Assembly: GCF_021556615.1 (NCBI RefSeq)
Contig: NZ_JAKGGD010000009.1
Span: 1-61,652, forward strand
Direction of reading: 5' to 3'
Length of the DNA stretch: 61,652 nt
From: Paracoccus salsus
GTDB taxonomy: Bacteria; Pseudomonadota; Alphaproteobacteria; Rhodobacterales; Rhodobacteraceae
A program made the translations under genes and the position numbers. Positions 33,609-39,979 of this stretch are shown here, piece by piece. How positions within the stretch are numbered: the stretch's first letter is position 1; every line of letters begins with the position of its first letter. The notes under the pieces were generated by a model. That model had not been told where the DNA came from and did no database searches. It saw only the letters and a program-made list of their open reading frames with translations.

Positions 33609-34152
33609 GTTTCTCCAGGACCTTCTGCATCGCGGCTGGCTCCACGGTGATCTGCTGGCCCGTCGCCTCGCTGCACGATGCCGAGAGCTCTGCCGCCATC
33701 AGCGCCGCCGCGCGCGCGGGCCAATTCACCCATGCGTCCCGTTCCTCGCGCGCCAGCCGGAACACCAGCGCCAGCGCGCGGGCCCGCTCGATCAACTCCC
33801 CCTTCAGCTTCTGGAGCCGGATGCGCCGCTCCTGCGCCTTCAGCACCTCGTTCGCCGTCTTCGCCTGCAGGAAGGTCGTGCCGCCGCCGACCGCGGGAAC
33901 CGCCAGCCCCTGTTCGCGCAGCGTGTCGCCGACAGCGGCCACCGCCGCTTCGGGGACGGGCTTCAGCTTTGGCGCGGGCGGCTTGCGGGTCTTGGACGGG
34001 TCCGTCGTCTCGGCCCGTCTGGCGTCGCTGGCGGCCGCGTTGATGCTGCCGTCGGGATAGAGGACCAGCCGCTCGGCCGTCTTCGCCTTCTGGATCGCGC
34101 CCCGCGACAGGCCGACATGGGCGGCGTACTGGCGCTCGCTCATGCCCTGCAT
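33556..34152 (-). CDS. terS: Terminase small subunit
   Basis: The 198-residue protein begins MQGMSERQYAAHVGLSRGAI, a helix-turn-helix DNA-binding start typical of small terminases. A basic linker and a helical oligomerisation region (LQAKTANEVLKAQERRIRLQ) follow. ATG 34152 has GGAG seven bases upstream. It lies directly upstream of terL, and the 111-bp gap to the plus-strand gene at 34264 must hold divergent promoters. It would choose the packaging site. Confidence 0.85.
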   Translation of the reverse strand: MQGMSERQYAAHVGLSRGAIQKAKTAERLVLYPDGSINAAASDARRAETTDPSKTRKPPAPKLKPVPEAAVAAVGDTLREQGLAVPAVGGGTTFLQAKTANEVLKAQERRIRLQKLKGELIERARALALVFRLAREERDAWVNWPARAAALMAAELSASCSEATGQQITVEPAAMQKVLEKHVRAHLDELAEVRPDFR

Positions 34153-34263
34153 CGACGGCTCCGATTATCATTCAAGATCATGCGCTTATCGAGTTGATAA
34201 GCGCGCCGGAGAGAGGGAACGTGTCTCCAGAAGGACGATGCAACTCACCAAGGAGCCACCCCG

Positions 34264-34536
34264 ATGGCCACCCGTATGAACCCGATCACCACCCCGCGCC
34301 ACGAACTCCGCGTCGAGAAGGCGCGCCGGAACAAGGAGGCGGCACTCGCCGCCTTCATCGGCAAGAAGGCCGAGATCGACGAGATGCTTGCCCGCCTGCA
34401 GGCGCTCAGCGACGACCATTTCAACTGCGCCCCCGACGAGGTGGGCTGGGCGATGGTCGGCACCCTCGAACACTACGCCAGCCTGCTGAAGCGCATCACC
34501 GACAGCGCCTTCGGCGAGGGCGAACACGCCCGCTGA
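34264..34536 (+). CDS. Conserved small phage protein (90 aa)
   Basis: Unrecognised function. The product is short and helical with basic N-terminal (HELRVEKARRNKEAALAAFI) and central (DEMLARLQALSDDHFNC) segments. It starts at ATG 34264 with AAGGAG upstream. It is divergent from the terminase genes and followed by a DUF3489 gene on the same strand. Similar small proteins occur in related alphaproteobacterial prophages, which supports coding. Confidence 0.65.
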   Translation: MATRMNPITTPRHELRVEKARRNKEAALAAFIGKKAEIDEMLARLQALSDDHFNCAPDEVGWAMVGTLEHYASLLKRITDSAFGEGEHAR

Positions 34537-34632
34537 TCTCCGGCACCGCCGGAACTCCCGCCGCGCGCCCCGCGCGGCTCGGGGTCGTAGAAGGCGCCGC
34601 ATGACGCGGGCCTCGAGCACGGAGACGACCCC

Positions 34633-35151
34633 ATGAACCAGATCCAGGTTTCCGACGCCCAAGCCGTCATCCTGTCCACCGCCTGCGCGCGCGGGGACGG
34701 GGCAGTCTTCCCTGTCACCGCCAGCCTCAAGGGCGGCGCCGTCGGCAACGTCTGCAAGAGCCTCCTGAAGCAGGGCCTGATCGAGGAAATCGCCGCCACG
34801 GATCTCAACACGGTTTGGCGGCACGACGAGGAGCGCGGCCCGATCACGTTGCGCGCCACCCCGCTGGCCTACAGCAACCTCGGGATCACGGACGAACCGG
34901 GCGAGACGCCGCCGCCCGAAACGCCGACCGCCCCGGTCAAGCGCCGGAAGGGCACCAAGCAGGAGACCCTGATCGAGATGCTCCGCGCAGAGGGCGGCGC
35001 GACCATCGACGAGATCGTCGCCCAAACGGGCTGGCAGTCGCACACGGTGCGCGGCGCCATGTCCGGCGCGCTGAAGAAGAAACTCGGGCTCGAGGTCACC
35101 TCCGAAAAGGTCGAAGGGCGCGGGCGCGTGTACAGACTCCCCGCCGCCTGA
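34633..35151 (+). CDS. DUF3489 domain protein
   Basis: The 172-residue protein has an N-terminal winged-helix-like part (SDAQAVILSTACARGDG, KSLLKQGLIEE), a Pro-rich linker and the C-terminal DUF3489 domain (TKQETLIEMLRAEGGATIDE, then QTGWQSHTVRGAMSGALKK). The domain looks like a DNA-binding winged helix, so a regulatory role is plausible but unproven. It forms a plus-strand pair with 34264-34536. Confidence 0.82.
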   Translation: MNQIQVSDAQAVILSTACARGDGAVFPVTASLKGGAVGNVCKSLLKQGLIEEIAATDLNTVWRHDEERGPITLRATPLAYSNLGITDEPGETPPPETPTAPVKRRKGTKQETLIEMLRAEGGATIDEIVAQTGWQSHTVRGAMSGALKKKLGLEVTSEKVEGRGRVYRLPAA

Positions 35152-35175
35152 CGCACCGGACCCCGAAAATTTGAT

Positions 35176-35201
35176 GGCCGCCGTCCCTCCGGGGCGGCGG
35201 T
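35176..35201. terminator. Hairpin between convergent genes
   Basis: CCGCC(GTCC) / (GGGGC)GGCGG forms a GC-rich stem between the ends of the plus-strand DUF3489 gene and the minus-strand DUF7220 gene. It is well placed as a bidirectional terminator, although T-tracts are weak. Confidence 0.45.
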
Positions 35202-35204
35202 CGA

Positions 35205-35429
35205 TCATTTGGCGCTCCGCATCCGGACCGCCTCGAACAGCCGCCGCAGGACGTAGGACCGCGCGATGCTCACCACGGTGAACACCGCACCCATCTTGAG
35301 GTTCTGCGCCAGCGTCGCGTGCAGCCCGAAGACCGGGAAGATCAGGATCTGCGTGACGACCGCGACGCCGTAGCCGACAGCCACGTTGGCGATGGACTCG
35401 ACCAGCGACATGAGGCGGGACTGTTTCAT
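35205..35429 (-). CDS. DUF7220 family small membrane protein
   Basis: The 74-residue protein (MKQSRLMSLVESIANVAVGY) has two hydrophobic segments (about 12-32 and 45-58) and a basic C-terminus, matching DUF7220 proteins of prophages. The role is unknown; superinfection exclusion or lysis control are possibilities only. Its ATG overlaps the stop of the alternative frame of the upstream methyltransferase region. Confidence 0.75.
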   Translation of the reverse strand: MKQSRLMSLVESIANVAVGYGVAVVTQILIFPVFGLHATLAQNLKMGAVFTVVSIARSYVLRRLFEAVRMRSAK

Positions 35430-35438
35430 GCCGCCACC

Positions 35439-36620
35439 TCATCCATCGGCCAGCAATTCAGCCGCCAGAGTTCGCAGCGCATGCGCCGCAACCAGCGGGA
35501 CCACTCCGTTGCCACAGAGGCGAAGCCGGTCCACCCGGTGGGCCAGCCCATCAGCGCCTCGACGAACAGCGGGTTCAAGGTCCGGCGCGTATCGCAGGTA
35601 CTCGGCCCAGCCAATGGCGTCACCAGGACCTGGCGGCCAAGCAGACCGTTCACCGGCGTGTTGGCAAGGCTCGTCGCCCCGTCCTTGTGATCGCGTGCCG
35701 TCGGCGTCATCCACAGCCCCGCCGAATGGGTCAGGTCGGCCGAGCGGCGGTTTCCCGCGCTCGGCTTGCAGCCGTCGTTCGCCATTGGCGTCGGCCAGTC
35801 CCGCGCCATGCGGTCCAGACCCTTTTCGTCCTTCCGCTCGCCACCCCGGCTGCGAAAACTGTCGGTCTGCGGCGTCGGCCAGAGCGCGGCCGTCGTCGCC
35901 AGGTTCATGCCGTGCTGGCCCGCTGCCTGCGACGGGGTCGGCTTCGTCTGCCGGTTCTCGTTCGCACTGGCCCTCGGTGTCGGCCAGAGCCGCAGGAGCT
36001 CCGTCCGGTTCCCGCCACTCGAACGGGTGCCGGAGCAAGCGCGCGGGGTCGGCCAGGTCGTCTCCCTCGCGGATGGCGAGGATGAACAAGCGCTCGCGCT
36101 TGTGGGGCGCACCGACTTCCGCCGCCGTGAAGAGGCCTGCCGCAAGGCGGTAGCCCATGCCGACCAGTCCGCTGGCGACTTCGGGGAAGCCGAGGCGGAG
36201 ATGATGGGCGACATTCTCGAGGAAGACGAAGGGCGGCTCGACCTCGCCGATGATGCGGGCGACATGCGGCCAGAGGTGGCGCGGGTCGTCCGCGCCCCGG
36301 CGTTTGCCCGCGACGGAGAACGGCTGGCACGGATAGCCCGCAGTGACGATGTCCACCGCGCCGCGCCACGGGCGGCCGTCGAAGGTTCCAACATCGTCCC
36401 AGACAACAGCCTGATCCAGGGACGCGTCTTCCATCCGCGCCACGAGAGTGGCTGCGGCGTAGGTTTCCCGTTCGACATGGCCCACAGCACGATATCCGGG
36501 GATAGCGATGGTGAGCCCGAGGTCGAGACCGCCCGCGCCGGAGCAGAGGGAGAGGCCGAAGAGGCATGCGTCTGCGTCTCCGGAAGCGCGTCCGGAGGAA
36601 GGTAAAGCCAGGTCATGCAT
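35439..36620 (-). CDS. DNA (cytosine-5-)-methyltransferase
   Basis: The 393-residue enzyme has the C5-methyltransferase motifs: SAM-binding FGLSLCSGAGGLDLGL (21-36), catalytic PCQPFS (97-102, Cys98), ENV (135-137), GAPHKRERLFILA, and motif IX-X RVDRLRLCGNGVVPL near the C-terminus. The variable region contains repeats of Leu-Ala-Asp-(A/T/P). No cognate restriction gene is adjacent, so it is an orphan phage methylase that could hide phage DNA from host restriction. A second open frame spans almost the whole gene and also looks conserved. Confidence 0.9.
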   Translation of the reverse strand: MHDLALPSSGRASGDADACLFGLSLCSGAGGLDLGLTIAIPGYRAVGHVERETYAAATLVARMEDASLDQAVVWDDVGTFDGRPWRGAVDIVTAGYPCQPFSVAGKRRGADDPRHLWPHVARIIGEVEPPFVFLENVAHHLRLGFPEVASGLVGMGYRLAAGLFTAAEVGAPHKRERLFILAIREGDDLADPARLLRHPFEWREPDGAPAALADTEGQCEREPADEADPVAGSGPARHEPGDDGRALADAADRQFSQPGWRAEGRKGSGPHGAGLADANGERRLQAERGKPPLGRPDPFGGAVDDADGTRSQGRGDEPCQHAGERSAWPPGPGDAIGWAEYLRYAPDLEPAVRRGADGLAHRVDRLRLCGNGVVPLVAAHALRTLAAELLADG

Positions 36621-36621
36621 G

Positions 36622-37986
36622 TCACGCGGCGGTCTTGCGCTTTCGCGCGGGTTCGGGTTCGGCGTCCGTGTCCGGCGTATCGGTGCCGTCGCCCAGCCGC
36701 TCGGTTCTCACCTGTGCGAAGGTCCGCCCGTCGCCGTTAAGGATCGCGTCCTTGCCGGTCTCGGCCTGCCAGCGTTCCACGGCCACATCGACATAGGCGG
36801 GGCTGATCTCCATCGCGAAGACGCGGCGGCCGTTGGCTTCGCCCGCCATGATCTGCGAGCCAGAGCCCGAGAACGGCTCGTAGCAGAGGCCGCCACGGGC
36901 GACGTGCTGGCGCATCGGAATGCCGAAGGCGTCGAGCGGTTTCGGCGTCGGATGGTCGGGGCGCTCGTCCTTGGCGAAGGACGGCATCTCCCAGGTCGAC
37001 GGCAGTGTCTGCTCGGCCACCTTCGGCGGACGGTTCGGACGGCGCCAGCCCATGAAGCAGGGCTCGTGCTTCCACAGGTAATGCGAGCGGGTCAGCACCC
37101 CGCGGTCCTTCACCCAGATGATCTGCTGGTGGACGAAGGCGCCGGCCTTTTCCCAGCAGGCCTCCAGCATCGCCTGGCGGCGCGAGGCGTGCCAGCAGTA
37201 CCAGGCGGCATCCTCGGTGATGGCCTCGGCGACGGCCGCCGAGATGAAGCCGTCATAGAGCTCCGCGCCCTGCGAACTGTCGTCCCATGTCGTCCCGTAG
37301 GACGCGGACCAATCCTTGTTGCGGGTCGGGTGGTTCGAGCCGTCGTAGTCCACCAGATACGGCGGGTCGGTCGCGAACAGGATCGCCCGCTCGCCGTTCA
37401 TCAGGCGGCGCACGTCGGCCGCGCTGGTGCTGTCGCCGCAGAGCAGCCGGTGGTCGCCGAGGATCCAAAGATCTCCGGTGCGCGACGCCGGGTTGCGCGG
37501 CGGTTCGGGGATGGTCACCGGCGGCAAGGAGCCCCCGGCGCCACCTTCTTCACCGTCGTCTTCCGCGACGTAGGCCAGCAGCTTGTCGAGTTCGCCATCG
37601 GAGAACCCGACCAGCGACAGGTCGAAATCCTCGGCCAGCAGGTCGTTCAGTTCCGCCGACAGCAGCGCCTCGTCCCAGGTGCCCAGCTCCGTCAGCTTGT
37701 TGTCCGCGATCCGGTAAGCCCGCCGCTGTGCCTCGGTCAGATGCCCGAGCACGATGACCGGGGCCTCGGTCAGCCCGAGTTGCGTCGCGGCGAGCACCCG
37801 GCCATGGCCCGCAATCAGCTCGCCGTCCTCGGCCACGAGGCAGGGCACGGTCCAGCCGAACTCGGCCATGCTGGCGGCGATCTTCGCCACCTGGTCCGCG
37901 CCATGCGCCTTCGCGTTCTTCGCGTAGGGCTGGAGCTTGGCCAGCGGCCACATCTCGATCCGCTCGGGGGCGAAGTTCAGCGTCAT
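36622..37986 (-). CDS. ParB-domain / beta-class N6-adenine (or N4-cytosine) DNA methyltransferase
   Basis: The 454-residue protein has a ParB-like N-terminal domain (AGHGRVLAATQLG, 59-71; YRIADNKLTELG) and a C-terminal methyltransferase. DPPY is at 207-210, TRPDHPTPKP-like substrate region about 342-350, and SAM motif FSGSGS at 372-377. The DPPY-before-FxGxG order defines the beta class. This fusion is common in prophages and may modify phage DNA. ATG 37986 begins the ParB homology. It lies one base before the cytosine methylase gene. Confidence 0.9.
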   Translation of the reverse strand: MTLNFAPERIEMWPLAKLQPYAKNAKAHGADQVAKIAASMAEFGWTVPCLVAEDGELIAGHGRVLAATQLGLTEAPVIVLGHLTEAQRRAYRIADNKLTELGTWDEALLSAELNDLLAEDFDLSLVGFSDGELDKLLAYVAEDDGEEGGAGGSLPPVTIPEPPRNPASRTGDLWILGDHRLLCGDSTSAADVRRLMNGERAILFATDPPYLVDYDGSNHPTRNKDWSASYGTTWDDSSQGAELYDGFISAAVAEAITEDAAWYCWHASRRQAMLEACWEKAGAFVHQQIIWVKDRGVLTRSHYLWKHEPCFMGWRRPNRPPKVAEQTLPSTWEMPSFAKDERPDHPTPKPLDAFGIPMRQHVARGGLCYEPFSGSGSQIMAGEANGRRVFAMEISPAYVDVAVERWQAETGKDAILNGDGRTFAQVRTERLGDGTDTPDTDAEPEPARKRKTAA

Positions 37987-38447
37987 GGTCGGGTGGTTTC
38001 CGATGTGATGGTGGATGCTGGCCGGATTCCAGACACCGGATGCCGCGCTGGACTCCATGCGGGGTCCAGCGGCGTCCGGGGTATCCGGCCCGAAGGCCAG
38101 CATTCATTGGGGTTTGCGCGGGTTTCGGGTGGTCAGGCTTCCGGGTGGCTTCCCAAAAATCCGGCCCTGTCGCTGGCGAAGTCCCGCGCTTCGCCCGCCA
38201 GCATACGAATATCGCCAGGAAGGACCCGTGAACTCGGCCGAAAGGGCGTGGCGGGGGCGGACAGCGGCCCGCAGAGAAAGGATTAGCGCCTTTCCTTTTC
38301 CAACGGACCCCGCCAACGAAAGGATGGTTTCGTTCGGGACCGCGCCGCGCGCGCCTCTCCCGAGCTTATCCCGAACCTAGCCCCTGAACCGGTTTTCTGT
38401 CCCGTCGAAAACTGTCCGCCGCACACCTTCCCCTCTGGCGCGCAGGG
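37987..38447. other. 461-bp untranslated region upstream of the ParB-methylase gene
   Basis: I see no credible gene. The part nearest the methylase gene holds a long imperfect inverted repeat, listed separately. The rest (38105-38447) is GC-rich sequence without clear motifs. It probably carries the promoter and leader of the methylase pair. Confidence 0.5.
38018..38100. repeat. Long imperfect inverted repeat
   Basis: GCTGGAC (38047-38053) pairs with GTCCAGC (38064-38070). Outer arms continue with CCGGATGCC against GGCGTCCGG (one wobble) and GGCCGGAT against ATCCGGCC. The outermost CTGGCC faces GGCCAG. The stem would span about 80 nt. It lies in the 5' leader of the ParB-methylase gene. Confidence 0.6.
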
Positions 38448-38876
38448 TTACGCGCCACCGGCCAGCTCGATCACGCGCCGCTTCGACAGGTTGCGGTTGA
38501 ACCGCCGCCGGTTGAGCCTCAGCGAGATGACGCAGAGCCCGTAGAGCCAGTGCTGATGGGCGGCCGAGCGTTGCAGACCGACCGTCCAGCAGATGGTCTT
38601 CCAGCGCTCGCCGTGGGCGCGCATCCAGACGATCTTGCCGTCGACGGGGTCGAGGCAGGCGGTCCAGGTCAGCGTCTCCTCCATCCGGCTGATCGCCTGC
38701 GGCGAGGGCAGCACCCGCATGGGCTTCGGCTCCTGGCCCACTTTGTCGGCGAAGGAGTGGACGATCTCGGGCCAAGTGCTGAAGTAGCCCTGCCGTCGCG
38801 GCTCGGGCAGGCGCTTGAGCACGAAGGCCGCTTCAGCGAGGCGTGCCTCGACGAGGGACGGGGTCCACTTATCCAT
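38448..38876 (-). CDS. DUF6362 family protein (HTH, sigma-like)
   Basis: The 142-residue protein starts MDKWTPSLVEARLAEAAFVL and contains LPEPRRQGYFSTWPEIVHSF and WKTICWTVGLQRSAAHQHWL, matching DUF6362. The C-terminal part reads like a helix-turn-helix (ICWTVGLQRSAAHQ). It is probably a small DNA-binding regulator of the prophage. ATG 38876 overlaps the end of the upstream 66-residue gene by 8 bp. Confidence 0.8.
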   Translation of the reverse strand: MDKWTPSLVEARLAEAAFVLKRLPEPRRQGYFSTWPEIVHSFADKVGQEPKPMRVLPSPQAISRMEETLTWTACLDPVDGKIVWMRAHGERWKTICWTVGLQRSAAHQHWLYGLCVISLRLNRRRFNRNLSKRRVIELAGGA

Positions 38877-39069
38877 GGCGCCCTCCCTCGTCGGAGGGGT
38901 GCGGCCCATAGAGCTTTTCGCCCAGCTGGCGGACGAGCTCGCGTTCCGGCCAGGTCAGACGCGCGTCCTCGAGCGAGACGGCGAGCAGACCCTGCTCGCG
39001 CCAGCCCTCGCGCTTCACCTGTTCCGGATCCCGGCGATGGCCGCCGTAGCCCTTGGGATGCCACCTCAT
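38869..39069 (-). CDS. Small conserved phage protein (66 aa)
   Basis: The product (MRWHPKGYGGHRRDPEQVKR) is basic and Trp-rich. It overlaps both neighbours (4-8 bp) in what is clearly one translationally coupled run from the resolvase to DUF6362. I do not know the family. Coupling and composition support real coding. Confidence 0.6.
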   Translation of the reverse strand: MRWHPKGYGGHRRDPEQVKREGWREQGLLAVSLEDARLTWPERELVRQLGEKLYGPHPSDEGGRHG

Positions 39070-39587
39070 GCGACACCCCCGTTCGTCTCGATCGCCCAGA
39101 GCAGGAGCGCGATGGCGTCCGCCTCATTGTCGTCGGCAGGGCTGAAGCCTCGGGCGCGGGCCGCCGCGATCATCGCCTCCTTCGGCGCGTTGCCCTTTCC
39201 GGTGGCGTGACGCTTGATCGTGCCGACCGGAACGCCGGCATATGGCACGCCGCGCAGTTCGGCCCAAGCTGTCAGCGTGGCCATGAGCCCGCCATAGACA
39301 TGGGCCGCATCGGTTCCGGCGTGGCGGCGCACCTCCTCGAACCAGATCGCGGCGATCGGCCCGGACAGGCGATCGATCTCGGTCAGCCAGTTGGTGAAGC
39401 GCAGATAGCGCATACCGCCACCGTCATAGCGGCCGGGCCTGAAGCTCGCGGTCCCGCTGGTGATCAGCCCTTCGGCCGAGCGCAACGCCCAGCCGGTGCT
39501 GGTGCCGAGATCCCGCGCGAGAATGCAGCGGTCGAGATTGCCAGCAGCCGTGAGAGGCGCCGGGGCGATGTATGGGGAGCGGTCCAT
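39066..39587 (-). CDS. RuvC-like crossover-junction endonuclease
   Basis: The 173-residue protein has the RNase H-fold pattern of RuvC: ILARDLGTSTGWAL (first catalytic Asp), AIWFEEVRRH (Glu), and a C-terminal PADDNEADAIALLLWAI (final Asp pair). It would resolve branched DNA before packaging. ATG 39587 has GAGGAGG upstream and begins near the homology. The frame is open for another 132 codons upstream across a repeat-rich region, so an N-terminal extension cannot be excluded but is less likely. Confidence 0.82.
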   Translation of the reverse strand: MDRSPYIAPAPLTAAGNLDRCILARDLGTSTGWALRSAEGLITSGTASFRPGRYDGGGMRYLRFTNWLTEIDRLSGPIAAIWFEEVRRHAGTDAAHVYGGLMATLTAWAELRGVPYAGVPVGTIKRHATGKGNAPKEAMIAAARARGFSPADDNEADAIALLLWAIETNGGVA

Positions 39588-39979
39588 GACGACCTCCTCT
39601 TCGAGTGAGAGGCCGAGGCGCCACGGCTGCCTGGTGAGGGCAGCACGCGCGCCCGGACCGGGATCGCGAGGTTTGGTCACGGTCACGTTGTCGATGCCGG
39701 GAGCGCCCGGCACTTCCTTCAATGGCTTCACCCCGTCCGCTTGAAGGAAGTGGGGCCGCAAGCCATTGGCAGAATGCGGATAAATCTCTTCTTTCAATAT
39801 TTCAGTTATTTCATGGGGTGTGGGTGTGGCACCCTTTCCCATCCACGCGCGCGAGGGTCCTTGCGTGAAATATTGAAAGAAGTCCGCCGCGCCGGATTTC
39901 CGTTCCAGGACGGAGGCTTGGGCGGGTACTTCCTTCAAATGAAGGATGGGGGCCGTTGAAGGAAGCATCGTCCCGGCCC
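39588..39979. other. Repeat-rich control region between primase and resolvase
   Basis: This 392-bp stretch is more AT-rich than its surroundings. It contains six copies of TTGAA(G/A)GAAG in alternating orientation, and a perfect 17-bp inverted repeat. A minus-strand frame is open through it, and three repeats fall in the same phase (reading Leu-Lys-Glu). A short repetitive protein is therefore possible, but no good start signal is seen. Position next to replication genes suggests an origin or regulatory region. Confidence 0.5.
39711..39966. repeat. Six alternating decamer repeats and a 17-bp inverted repeat (possible origin iterons)
   Basis: CTTCCTTCAA lies at 39713-39722 and 39929-39938, and its reverse complement TTGAAGGAAG at 39741-39750 and 39957-39966. 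A central pair with one change lies in a perfect 17-bp inverted repeat, CTTCTTTCAATATTTCA (39788-39804) and TGAAATATTGAAAGAAG (39866-39882). The outer pairs each have 28-bp spacing, so the array is symmetric. Confidence 0.7.

Noticed and set aside
13984..34152. The structural block as a true gene transfer agent
   Set aside because: Tail-tip genes are GTA-like, but the integrase, repressor, replication and lysis genes, att sites and a gpA-type terminase show a complete temperate phage.
38104..38447. A small gene upstream of DUF6362 or the ParB-methylase
   Set aside because: Short frames here have no ribosome-binding site, no conserved-looking sequence and overlap the hairpin region.
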